Below, in pieces: positions 17,605 through 25,523 of a stretch of DNA of 27,909 bases (position 1 is its first letter; each line of letters begins with the position of its first letter). The stretch is from an uncultured Planctomycetaceae bacterium (GTDB taxonomy: Bacteria > Planctomycetota > Planctomycetia > Planctomycetales > Planctomycetaceae): the NCBI GenBank assembly GCA_903921605.1, contig CAIXQV010000718.1, positions 1 through 27,909 on the forward strand, given 5' to 3'. The position numbers and the translations under genes were made by a program. Under the pieces are notes generated by a model. The model did not search any database. It saw only the letters and a program-made list of their open reading frames with translations, and had not been told where the DNA came from.

Positions 17605-18507
17605 TTAACTCCGCCGATATTGAACCTGATTTCGTCCCGATGTCTTTGCGAGATAGAGCATCTGGTCGGCCGATTCCAACAGCGCTGTCGCATCGCAGAC
17701 TGTATCGGCAAGAAACTCTGCCACACCAATGCTGACAGTGAGAGCGATTTGATCCCCGTCGAAGCAAACAGGACCATTTGACACTGCCGCTCGTATCTTC
17801 TCGGCAGTCTGCACGGCCTCTTCCGGACTCGTGTCGGCCATGACAAGTGTGAATTCTTCGCCTCCGTAGCGTGCCAGTAACTCGTCTCCCTCCAGAACCG
17901 ATGCCACACGTCGGGAAAACTCTACCAGGACTGCATCCCCCGCCAGATGGCCGAACTGATCATTGACCGACTTGAAGTGGTCGATGTCCATCATCAACAC
18001 GCACATGGGAGACCGACGGCGACGAACTCGAATCAGTTCACGCTCCAGAGACTCCAGAAGAAATCGCTTATTGTGAACCTGCGTCAGCCCGTCGGTGGTC
18101 ATCATCCTGTAAACGGACTCATGATACTGTGCCTCAATGGAGCTGGCTGACAAATACGTGAAGATTTGATTACCAAAACGCACTCGGTCACCAGGCTCAA
18201 GCCGCTTTGCCAGCACTCTTTGCTCATTGACCCATGTGCCATTGGTGCTTTCCAGATCCTGAACCATATCGCCCTCTGGCGTGCTTTCGATCAGCGCGTG
18301 ACGACGCGAAACGGATTCGTCCTCAATGCTGAGCTGAGCCAATGGATCGCGTCCCACCAGAACACGTCCGCCGGTCAATGTGACCAGTTGACCAAGTCCC
18401 TGCGAAGGATAGATCCGGACCAGACAGCCGGAAGAATCCGGCTCAGATTTTGGCGCCTGAGCAAACCTCGTCGGCAGCAACTCCTCCAGCATTTGAACTG
18501 ACATCAT
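17605..18507 (-). CDS. FHA-GGDEF protein, probable diguanylate cyclase
   Basis: A 300-residue cytoplasmic protein. The FHA domain (about residues 28-117) has LVGRDPLAQLSIEDESVSRR and DLESTNGTWVNEQRV, the Gly-Arg, Ser-Arg-His and Asn-Gly features that bind phosphothreonine. The GGDEF domain (about 132-297) starts DGLTQVHNKRFL and contains DIDHFKSVNDQFGHLAGD and the active-site motif RYGGEEF (215-219), so it should convert two GTP to c-di-GMP. At the usual inhibitory I-site position (five residues before GGEEF) there is EGDE rather than RxxD, suggesting no product inhibition. Start overlaps the kinase stop (ATGA). Inference: FHA binding to a kinase-phosphorylated partner controls c-di-GMP output. 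Confidence 0.95.
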   Translation of the reverse strand: MMSVQMLEELLPTRFAQAPKSEPDSSGCLVRIYPSQGLGQLVTLTGGRVLVGRDPLAQLSIEDESVSRRHALIESTPEGDMVQDLESTNGTWVNEQRVLAKRLEPGDRVRFGNQIFTYLSASSIEAQYHESVYRMMTTDGLTQVHNKRFLLESLERELIRVRRRRSPMCVLMMDIDHFKSVNDQFGHLAGDAVLVEFSRRVASVLEGDELLARYGGEEFTLVMADTSPEEAVQTAEKIRAAVSNGPVCFDGDQIALTVSIGVAEFLADTVCDATALLESADQMLYLAKTSGRNQVQYRRS

Positions 18508-20066
18508 TCGTTTCCTTTCATCGGCTTAATTGGCTCTGCTGAACGTCCTTTTGAATCGCTGCTTACTGGCTCGGCACCTGGTTTTCCGGACAGGAACTTG
18601 CCCGACATTCGATTCACGACCCGTCCGGATTCAGCCGTCCTGAACGCCGTGGTTATGGTCTCAACATTCGGCAATTCTTCGACTTCAGAGTCAGCTGCGT
18701 TGCTTGAATGCTCGGCTGAACTTGCTGTTAATTCCTGTTTCGGCTCGATGGATGCGCCCCTGGTTGCGGCGACGTCAGTTGAAGACGGGGTTGGGAATGC
18801 TTGCAACGTTTCTGTTCGAGGATGCTGAAGGTTCGACCGGCCAACCGTTACTCCGGCACCCGCAACGAGCAGCGCGCCAGCAAAAACGAACGAAAACAGA
18901 CGGGCCCGAGAAGTACCGGCTCCCGCTTTTACAGGCTGAACTACCTGAGCCCGCGTAAGCCCCGATTGCTCGGAGAAAGATGTATCGCCGTTCAAAAACT
19001 CCATAACTTCATTAGCCGACTGAAAGCGATCATCAGGCCGCTTCTGCAGCAAGCTCGCAAGAACCGTCTGCATTCGAGACGATACTTGCAGCTCACCATT
19101 CGATAAGGCCGCGGGCTCAAGAAAAAGATGCCCATGAATCTTTGCCGGCATACTGCAAAACTGATCGCCGCTGTAAGGAACCTTACCGGTCAACAGATAC
19201 ACAAGCGTGCAGCCAAGACTGTACAAGTCACTGCGATGATCGGCCATGCGCCCATCGGCGGCCTGCTCCGGCGACAGAAAATCGATCGTCCCCATGAGAA
19301 GGCCGGGACAAGTCATATCCGTCGAATGTTGCTGACTGCGGACGAGACCAAAATCCAGAATTCGCACAACTCCATGTTCATCCACGATCAGATTCGACGG
19401 CTTGATATCTCTGTGAACAAATCCATGAGAATGCGCGTGGGAAAGGCCAGAGGCCACCTGTAGCAAAATTCTACAGGCTCTCTCTTCACCCAAGGGGCCC
19501 TCGGCGGCGACAACTTGAGACAGATCGTTTCCTGCAACAAGCTCCGTGACCAGAAAATGAACCCCGTTGAAACAACCGGCATCCACTGCACTGACAATGT
19601 TGGGATGATTCAATCGGCCCAGACTCTCAACTTCCAACTGAAATCTATGAGTCCCCTCTGAAGACATCCGCGCGGGTTCAGCCATGAATTTCAGCGCGAA
19701 CTGTTTTCCAAGCGTCTCATGTTTGCCAATGAAGACCTGCCCCATTCCTCCGGAACCGATCCTCGGACCCAGAACATAGTGACCCAGACGAAGTCCTGTC
19801 AGATCAGTACGGTTCAGATCGGCAGCGGTGAGGGATGGAAGAGAACTCGCGCTCTGAGACGCTGGGCCATTTGCACGGACAGCGCCATCCAATGCAGTCT
19901 CGCGCGGAGGCTTGAACGCTCGCGTCGAATCTGGAGTCCGTAAACCACGAATTTCGGACACGTGCACCGGCCCTGATCTGCCACAGCGAGGACGTTTTTC
20001 AACGGCAATCACCGGATACTGCGAGTCGCCGAGAGGATGCGACGGGAAATAGCTTCGCGCAACCAT
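18504..20066 (-). CDS. Membrane-anchored Ser/Thr protein kinase (Hanks type)
   Basis: About 520 residues from the ATG at 20066. The kinase domain spans about residues 97-355, with G-loop IGSGGMGQV, catalytic Lys126 (FALKF), HRDIKPSN (Asp220), DFG (238-240) and the substrate-loop GTIDFLSPEQ. All key residues are intact, so it should be active. One TM helix follows (residues about 390-409), then about 110 Ser/Thr-rich extracytoplasmic residues without recognisable PASTA or WD40 domains. The N-terminal 95 residues are Arg/Pro-rich and of unknown role. A TTG at 20153 could add 29 residues. Neither start has a convincing Shine-Dalgarno. It is first in an operon with the FHA-GGDEF and transglutaminase-like genes. 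Confidence 0.9.
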   Translation of the reverse strand: MVARSYFPSHPLGDSQYPVIAVEKRPRCGRSGPVHVSEIRGLRTPDSTRAFKPPRETALDGAVRANGPASQSASSLPSLTAADLNRTDLTGLRLGHYVLGPRIGSGGMGQVFIGKHETLGKQFALKFMAEPARMSSEGTHRFQLEVESLGRLNHPNIVSAVDAGCFNGVHFLVTELVAGNDLSQVVAAEGPLGEERACRILLQVASGLSHAHSHGFVHRDIKPSNLIVDEHGVVRILDFGLVRSQQHSTDMTCPGLLMGTIDFLSPEQAADGRMADHRSDLYSLGCTLVYLLTGKVPYSGDQFCSMPAKIHGHLFLEPAALSNGELQVSSRMQTVLASLLQKRPDDRFQSANEVMEFLNGDTSFSEQSGLTRAQVVQPVKAGAGTSRARLFSFVFAGALLVAGAGVTVGRSNLQHPRTETLQAFPTPSSTDVAATRGASIEPKQELTASSAEHSSNAADSEVEELPNVETITTAFRTAESGRVVNRMSGKFLSGKPGAEPVSSDSKGRSAEPIKPMKGNE

Positions 20067-20398
20067 AGGACGCGACTGCACACTTGCCTTCAGATTTCTG
20101 TTGTCGCAACAGTGAATCGAGACTCTACACTCGTTACATGATGCAGGACCCAACCTTCGACAATGGCCGACGGCTTAGGCTCATCGGAAGATCAACTGTC
20201 CATCATGGGTAGAAAACCCCTGGCTGGTGCGAATGAACAGGTTTATTCTGTGCGCGACCACGATTGAGGGAATGATCGATCCCGCGAACACCCGGCCTGT
20301 GTTTATGCCGTTCAAACAATAGTCCGAACCCATCCTCAGCCGTTGCTCAACCGCACCCATATTCGAAGCACGCACAAACCCTTCACCTATGGGATCCT
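20067..20398. other. Intergenic region upstream of the kinase operon
   Basis: About 330 bp between the channel gene stop and the kinase start, both minus strand. It should hold the operon promoter, though no clear -35/-10 pair stands out. A minus-strand frame (20181-20375, GTG start) encodes about 64 residues that are moderately protein-like (PSIVVAHRINLFIRTSQGF) but lack a ribosome-binding site and any recognised family, so I do not call it. A possible remnant cannot be excluded. Confidence 0.4.
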
Positions 20399-21424
20399 CT
20401 ACTTCGCCATCGTTTCCAGAAGCGCTGTGAGAGACGCAACACCTTCGGAGCTGCCAAACGCAAACAGATTATCGCCAGGCTCGATCACCAAATGGCCGGG
20501 AGGTGGAAAAATCTTCTGACCGTTGGACTTCCTGACGCCCAGCAACATGATCCCGGAATCGCGCAGCCCTGATTCACTGAGCTTTCTTCCGACAAGGGCT
20601 GAATGAGCCGGAACCTGAACGTCGGCAATCTCCCAGTCGACACCTTCGGACTCAGCCACCTCGACAAAGTTCTCGATGCTTGGCGACAACATGAATCGCG
20701 CCATTCGAATCGCACCGGAACTCAATGGGTTCATCACGCGAGTCGCTCCAGCCTGCATCATCTTTTGAGTGGCTCGGTCATCACTGGCCCGCGCCACAAT
20801 CTGCAGCTTGGGACACAAGAGACGTGCGGATAACACAACATAGAGATTGTCGGCATCCGTTGGCAAAACCGTCGTGAGTCCACGAGCCGTTTTGACCCCG
20901 GCACGCGTCAGAATCTCGTCGTGTGACGCATCGCCACAAATATACTTCCAGTGCCGTGCGCGAAAATCTTCGTTAAAGATGGACGGATTGTCATCAATTA
21001 CGACGAATGGCGTGTGGCGTGTTTCAAGGTACTCACACAGTGTTGCACCCATTCTGCCGAAACCACAAACGATGAAGTGATCCCTCAGCAACCCAATGTC
21101 TTTTTCCATTTTTCGTCGCTCCAGCAGAGCCTGCAAATCCGTGTTCATCAGGATCTGACCAAACTGAACAGCCCCGTAGGTCACAACCCCGATGCCACAG
21201 GTCAAATAACCCATGATGAAAATCTTGGTGCCATCGGTCAGAGGAGAAGGCTCACGACAGCCAACGGTCGTCAGCAGAATGATGCACTGGTAGAAACAGT
21301 CGAGTAGTTTCTGCCCCGTGAGTACGTGCAGCCCGATACCGCCAATCAGCAGCAATGCCAGAATCAGCATTGGTATCTGCAGCAGCCGTCGCATGTATCG
21401 CCCCTGACAAATACGCCGAACCAT
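20399..21424 (-). CDS. Two-TM potassium-channel-like protein with RCK/TrkA-N and TrkA-C domains
   Basis: A 341-residue inner-membrane protein. TM1 is at about residues 15-35 and the pore loop and TM2 fill about 40-93. The selectivity filter reads TTVGCRE (52-58) instead of the usual TVGYGD. An RCK N-domain follows, with HFIVCGFGRMGATL (116-129, GxGxxG nucleotide-binding), then a TrkA-C domain near residues 255-335. The order matches MthK-type, ligand-gated K+ channels, which bind Ca2+ or nucleotide and open the pore. The filter's missing aromatic at the third position puts selectivity in doubt. An in-frame ATG at 21394 has GGGG 6 nt upstream and could be the true start. It lies 177 bp from trpA, same strand, with no functional link. 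Confidence 0.88.
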   Translation of the reverse strand: MVRRICQGRYMRRLLQIPMLILALLLIGGIGLHVLTGQKLLDCFYQCIILLTTVGCREPSPLTDGTKIFIMGYLTCGIGVVTYGAVQFGQILMNTDLQALLERRKMEKDIGLLRDHFIVCGFGRMGATLCEYLETRHTPFVVIDDNPSIFNEDFRARHWKYICGDASHDEILTRAGVKTARGLTTVLPTDADNLYVVLSARLLCPKLQIVARASDDRATQKMMQAGATRVMNPLSSGAIRMARFMLSPSIENFVEVAESEGVDWEIADVQVPAHSALVGRKLSESGLRDSGIMLLGVRKSNGQKIFPPPGHLVIEPGDNLFAFGSSEGVASLTALLETMAK

Positions 21425-21601
21425 TCCGTGGCTCAGCAGCTCCCGGTTAAGTCGATCTGTCAGCAGCAGTTTTACGACACCCGGACGCGCGGAGTGTGGC
21501 GAATGCCCTCTGAAATGGCCAGACCATTTTCGATGCCGGCGATCTTCAGCCCAGCCTGAGAAAACCGGAACGATGCAGCAGAATCTCAGCGTGCCAGCAG
21601 C

Positions 21602-22417
21602 CTATCGGCTGGATGGACGAGTTCGAGAAACCGCCGCCTGCATCTGCTGTGCGAACTGGAGCACTGCGGCAGCGGCGGAAGTGACATCGGCTGCCTCGGC
21701 GATTTTTCGGACGATCGCCGAGCCCACAATCACCCCATCTGCGACGCCTTCCAAACCTGCAACCTGATCAGGACTGCCAATCCCAAAGCCAACAGCAAGT
21801 GGCAGTTTTGACTGACTTCGCAGACTGCGAAGCTGCTCGATCAATTCACGAGGCAACTCCAGGCGTGCTCCTGTCGTCCCCGCAACGGAAATGCAGTAGA
21901 GGAAGCCCGTCGACGCTGCAAGAATCTGCTTCGTTCGCCGCTCGGTGGTAGTTGGAGCTATCAACTGAACAAGGTCCAACCCGTGAGCCTTTGCAAGTGC
22001 TGAAACATCGTCAGCTTCATCAGCTGGTAAATCCGGGATGATCAACCCGCTGAAACCAGCCTTTGCTGCATCCGCAACGAACGCCGCTGTACCATGTCGA
22101 AAGATAATCGCAAACGACACCATCGCCAGCACCGGCGGAAGTCCCTGAGTCTTCAGAGACTCCATCGTGCGAAAAATTCCGTCAACCGTGATGCCCCTAT
22201 CCAGAGCGCGTGTGTACGACGCCTGAATCACGGGGCCATCCGCTATCGGATCACTGTATGGAAAACCCAGTTCAATCAGATCCACACGGGCATCACGCAG
22301 GGCCAGCAGAACCGCAGCCGTTCCTTCAAGAGAGGGGTCTCCCGCTGTAACAAATGGCATAAATGCCATGCGAGATTCACCAGATGCAAGATTGAAGACT
22401 TCTGTGATACGAGACAT
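21602..22417 (-). CDS. trpA: Tryptophan synthase alpha subunit
   Basis: A 271-residue TIM-barrel enzyme that splits indole-3-glycerol phosphate and passes indole to TrpB in the alpha2-beta2 complex. MSRITEVFNLASGESRMAFM followed by PFVTAGDP is the standard opening, fixing the ATG at 22417 over a GTG at 22438 and ATG at 22423. The catalytic Glu and Asp are both present in DLIELGFPYSDPIADGP. The TGAR loop and GFGIG phosphate-binding segment are intact. Normal length. No trpB or other trp gene adjoins it here: radC is divergent upstream and the channel gene downstream, so it is a stand-alone trpA. Confidence 0.96.
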   Translation of the reverse strand: MSRITEVFNLASGESRMAFMPFVTAGDPSLEGTAAVLLALRDARVDLIELGFPYSDPIADGPVIQASYTRALDRGITVDGIFRTMESLKTQGLPPVLAMVSFAIIFRHGTAAFVADAAKAGFSGLIIPDLPADEADDVSALAKAHGLDLVQLIAPTTTERRTKQILAASTGFLYCISVAGTTGARLELPRELIEQLRSLRSQSKLPLAVGFGIGSPDQVAGLEGVADGVIVGSAIVRKIAEAADVTSAAAAVLQFAQQMQAAVSRTRPSSR

Positions 22418-22872
22418 TGTCATTGACGCCCAGGACACTGAATCTTGAGAACTGAATTATGTCAAACAGGAGTCCATACTGACGAATTCACCTGTGCAGT
22501 TCACAGACGAAAATCGCACCATGGACAAGTTCAGGTCGAGCAGACTAACGCGGACCGATGGAAACTCCAACTCCGCACGCGGGATCCTTGAAAGGTGTCC
22601 GGGAATTGGCTGACAAATTCACCATTTCGCGCAAAATTCCGGCCAAAGATAGGTCTTTCAGAGGATATTCGCAGGAGCTGTTCGAGGCCGTCGAGAGTTG
22701 CCGTTTTCACATCGGAGCCCATGACCCGGCCAAAAAATGCGCAGAGTCCCCGTGACCGTGATGCAAACGAATCGGAAGCCGATATCCTACACCAGCGCAG
22801 GGGGAACAAAACACCCTCCACAGGTACCGACAATACCAAGGGTAACGCCTCAAACCTGAATTCCATCCGCGT
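22418..22872. other. Divergent intergenic region between trpA and radC
   Basis: About 455 bp that should contain both promoters. Two overlapping frames on opposite strands are open: a plus frame (22558-22755) beginning METPTPHAGSLKGVREL, and a minus frame extending from inside radC to 22531. Neither matches a family I know, and their mutual overlap means at most one could be real. No obvious -10/-35 or palindrome was seen. Confidence 0.35.
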
Positions 22873-23847
22873 ATGACTCGAACCAGTAAACCCGACCGCA
22901 AAGAAATCTATCAAACGGTCGTCTCGCGACTTTGTGGGTATCCGGAGTTCGCGATTGATGAAATCCGTGAATCCAGCGGCGGTGAGCATACAAAAATCAC
23001 TGGCCTGATCGTGCAGACCCTTGTAAGACAAGGATCGCTGCAACAAGTCGAGACCGAACAAGGAACTCGATTTCGCTGGAAGCAGGATCCTCGTAAGTTT
23101 GAAGTGACACCCTGGGTCGACTCACAGGTCCATGGCACTCAGATTACGGAAGCGCCCCTGGAGGAAAGGCCCCGCGAACGTTTGCTGCAACACGGCGCTT
23201 CAAATCTTAAGACTTCGGAACTGCTGGCTATTCTTATCCGTACCGGTCGTACAGGTGAGTCCGCTTTGCAGGCTGGCGAGAAGATTGCGACTCGCCTTGG
23301 TAACGGGCTTGAGAACCTGCCCGGGCTGGGTCCCAAAGAACTAAAGGGCTTCAGCATCGCCGTTAGTGAGCCTGCCTACTGTCAAATCATGGCCGGAGTT
23401 GAACTGGGGCGAAGAGTCGCGGCTGCCATGGACGAAGGCTTTCGCGATCGCATTCGCATCACCAGCCCGTCGACTGCGATGCAGTTCTGCCTGAGTCGTT
23501 TTGGACGTCTGGCCAGAGAAGCACGACAGGAAGAATTTCACATGGTAACTCTGGATACAAAGAACCAGCCGATTGCCTCACATCAGATTACGGTGGGAAC
23601 CCTGCGAAATAGTCTGGTTCATCCTCGCGAAGTCTTTCGACCGGCCATTCGAGATGCAGCCAACTGTATCATCGTGGTCCACAATCACCCGTCCGGCGAT
23701 CCCACTCCCAGTGATCAGGACATCAGCGTGACGGAACGCCTGGAATCAGCAGCAGAAATCATTGGTATCCCGCTGATCGATCACATAGTGGTCGCCGGTG
23801 ACAGAGCTCTCAGCATTCAGGAATGGCGATCCGGAAATCGCTGGTGA
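22873..23847 (+). CDS. radC: RadC-family JAB/MPN protein with N-terminal winged-helix-like extension
   Basis: A 324-residue protein, about 90 longer than usual RadC. Residues 8-70 form a predicted winged-helix-like region with three helices (RKEIYQTVVSRLC, AIDEIRES, TKITGLIVQTLVRQG) and a strand pair (LQQVETEQGTRFRWK). The RadC core starts near residue 92 with the family opening PRERLLQHGASNLKTSELLA, then a helix-hairpin-helix (LENLPGLGPKELKG). The JAMM metal motif HNHPSGDPTPSDQD is at 270-283, so a Zn-dependent peptidase-like site is present. RadC's function is unclear despite its name. No internal ATG lies near the core's beginning, so the extension is probably translated. The gene is divergent from trpA. 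Confidence 0.88.
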   Translation: MTRTSKPDRKEIYQTVVSRLCGYPEFAIDEIRESSGGEHTKITGLIVQTLVRQGSLQQVETEQGTRFRWKQDPRKFEVTPWVDSQVHGTQITEAPLEERPRERLLQHGASNLKTSELLAILIRTGRTGESALQAGEKIATRLGNGLENLPGLGPKELKGFSIAVSEPAYCQIMAGVELGRRVAAAMDEGFRDRIRITSPSTAMQFCLSRFGRLAREARQEEFHMVTLDTKNQPIASHQITVGTLRNSLVHPREVFRPAIRDAANCIIVVHNHPSGDPTPSDQDISVTERLESAAEIIGIPLIDHIVVAGDRALSIQEWRSGNRW

Positions 23848-24043
23848 TTTGCCGCCCGATGGTCTGCTTCAGGGCGACGCACAAATGAGTGGCTGCTTTT
23901 GAAGGGCGAAAGCCGAAACTTCAGACTGTTATTGACACCTGACCTTACTTCATCCGATGCGCACCGCACAAGCGCCGGGTTGCATTCATCAATGCCATCA
24001 GTTGCTTCACATTGGCTACCAGCCTCTCTGTGCGGCTACCATT

Positions 24044-24106
24044 CTCTGTGCCTCAGTGCCTCCGTGAGAAAAAATTTGCTCTCACAAAGGCACGGAGCAC
24101 ACAGAG
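24044..24106. repeat. Dispersed-type inverted repeat, possible bidirectional terminator
   Basis: CTCTGTGCCTCAGTGCCTCC (24044-24063, continuing to 24069) is complementary to 24080-24106 over about 22 of 26 positions with a 10-nt AT-rich loop containing an A-run and T-run. The 'CTCTGTGcctc.GTGCCT..GTGAGA' wording resembles dispersed repeats found in many environmental bacterial genomes, from memory. Its place between convergent genes fits termination. Confidence 0.65.
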
Positions 24107-24169
24107 GAAGTCCATTCAGCGACGAGGGCCGAGAGGAGATTGGATAGCTGAAACGAGAGGGAAATTGCG

Positions 24170-24186
24170 ACTCTCAAAATGAGAGT
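24170..24186 (-). terminator. Short hairpin after the ThuA-like gene
   Basis: ACTCTC AAAAT GAGAGT is a perfect 6-bp stem, 21 bp past the ThuA-like stop. On the minus strand it is followed by CGCAATTTCCC rather than a solid T-run, so it is a weak intrinsic terminator candidate. Confidence 0.35.
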
Positions 24187-24207
24187 GAATCTTGCCTGAG
24201 CAAAGAC

Positions 24208-25284
24208 TTATTTCTTCTCTGGCACAGGTCGGAACGGCCACTCTGGGCTCCCCGCTGGATCTTCACGATGAGGAGCCTTGCCCAGACCAAAATCCGCCGG
24301 CTTCCAGTTCAGTGTCTTGTAGTAGTCTGGATCGTTGATGAAACCGTAGAACGTTGGATAAAACGGATCCACATAATCCACATCGGCTTTCTCAGGAACT
24401 TCTCCGCCCGTCAGATGAATTGCCGCATTCACAACAAGACGACGCAGATCCTCGTCAACAAAATCGACCGCCGCTCCTGCTGTCGTACAGAACGAATGAC
24501 CTTCTTTGCCATTCGGGGCCTTATACGAATGCAACCAAGCCAGCGCCTGCATCGGCTTATTGCGATCATCATCGGTCAACGTCTTTGAAGACGGATCCAG
24601 CGTTTCCGTGATCGCTCCCCGCAGCAGAATCGTATCTGCATCTGTCAGGTGCTTAACGCCGTAAACATCGCTGGGCGCAAAAATTTCAGCCACGCCTTTG
24701 AGAATCACATGCTTCTCAGCCCCCGGCTCAACAACACTGCGAGCCCCTTCAACCTTGTGATGCCCATGATGAGAAACCCACTCTTCGCCGAGAACCTTTC
24801 GGCCCCATTCCGCGAAGGTGATCGAGTCACCAAATTTTTCGCCACCATTGAAGGCGTGAGTAGCCGTCCGCAGACCAATCACTGGCTTGCCGGCATTTAG
24901 AAAGTCCGTGACATGTTTCGCTTCTTCCGCGACGGGCCGACGAAAGCGAGTCGCGATAATCATCAGATCTGCGGAATCCAGCGCAGAGAGTCCACGCAGA
25001 CCCTGCTGATTATTGGAGTCCATGTAGTCCGCACCGTCCGGCCCCATCGCAAAGATGACCGTGCATTTGAACCCATGCTTCTGGCTCAGAATCTTGCCCA
25101 GCATCGGCAACGCTTCTTCTGAGCGATATTCTTCGTCGCCCGACACCAGCACGATGTGTTTGGCTTTATCAGCATGAGCCTTTGGTTCGAAAACCAGAGT
25201 ATCGCCAGCCACCAGATTAGAAGCCGTTGATCCGCCCACGACCATGAGGGCCAATGCCAGAGACGCCAGGACCGATATTCTCAT
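24208..25284 (-). CDS. Secreted ThuA-like domain protein
   Basis: A 358-residue protein. The signal peptide is VLASLALALMVVGGSTA. The ThuA-like, class-I-glutamine-amidotransferase-like flavodoxin fold begins HIVLVSGDEEYRSEEALPML, then DLMIIATRFRRPVAEEAKHV, a Rossmann-type strand-helix. VIGLRTATHAFNGGE and WVSHHGHHKVEG are typical of planctomycete secreted members. The catalytic Cys of true amidotransferases is absent at the nucleophile position, as in other ThuA proteins. Such proteins are usually next to sugar-oxidoreductase or glycoside genes, but here the neighbours are not informative. AAGG about 9 nt before the ATG supports the start. Confidence 0.9.
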   Translation of the reverse strand: MRISVLASLALALMVVGGSTASNLVAGDTLVFEPKAHADKAKHIVLVSGDEEYRSEEALPMLGKILSQKHGFKCTVIFAMGPDGADYMDSNNQQGLRGLSALDSADLMIIATRFRRPVAEEAKHVTDFLNAGKPVIGLRTATHAFNGGEKFGDSITFAEWGRKVLGEEWVSHHGHHKVEGARSVVEPGAEKHVILKGVAEIFAPSDVYGVKHLTDADTILLRGAITETLDPSSKTLTDDDRNKPMQALAWLHSYKAPNGKEGHSFCTTAGAAVDFVDEDLRRLVVNAAIHLTGGEVPEKADVDYVDPFYPTFYGFINDPDYYKTLNWKPADFGLGKAPHREDPAGSPEWPFRPVPEKK

Positions 25285-25523
25285 CGAAGTTACCTTGCAA
25301 GAAGCGAGTCACAAACAGCGGCTGACCAACATCAAAGACGACCGCTGGTGAACAGTGTAACCGCCAACGAAGGGATCTCAACGCCATAGCCGAGAAGAAC
25401 AGCATTGCCCTGCCGGATAAATCTTCGATCGGAACATGCTCCGCACGGTGCGCATTGAGGCCGAGTGTTCGCGGGAGACCTTTAGAAATGAACCTCAATC
25501 GTGGCCACGCACAGAATAGGTCA

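Larger units (their letters stand above)
23848..24207. other. Intergenic region between convergent radC and ThuA-like genes
   Basis: About 360 bp with no supported gene. It holds the 24044-24106 inverted repeat and a shorter hairpin at 24170-24186, both candidate transcription terminators for converging transcripts. The weak plus-strand open frame through it is not protein-like. Confidence 0.6.

Noticed and set aside
20181..20375. 64-residue minus-strand frame upstream of the kinase
   Set aside because: It starts with GTG without a ribosome-binding site and has no recognised motif; possible remnant but not supported as a gene.
22531..23061. Long minus-strand frame overlapping the start of radC
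   Set aside because: It overlaps the clearly real radC N-terminus and shows no recognised motif; treated as an antisense shadow.
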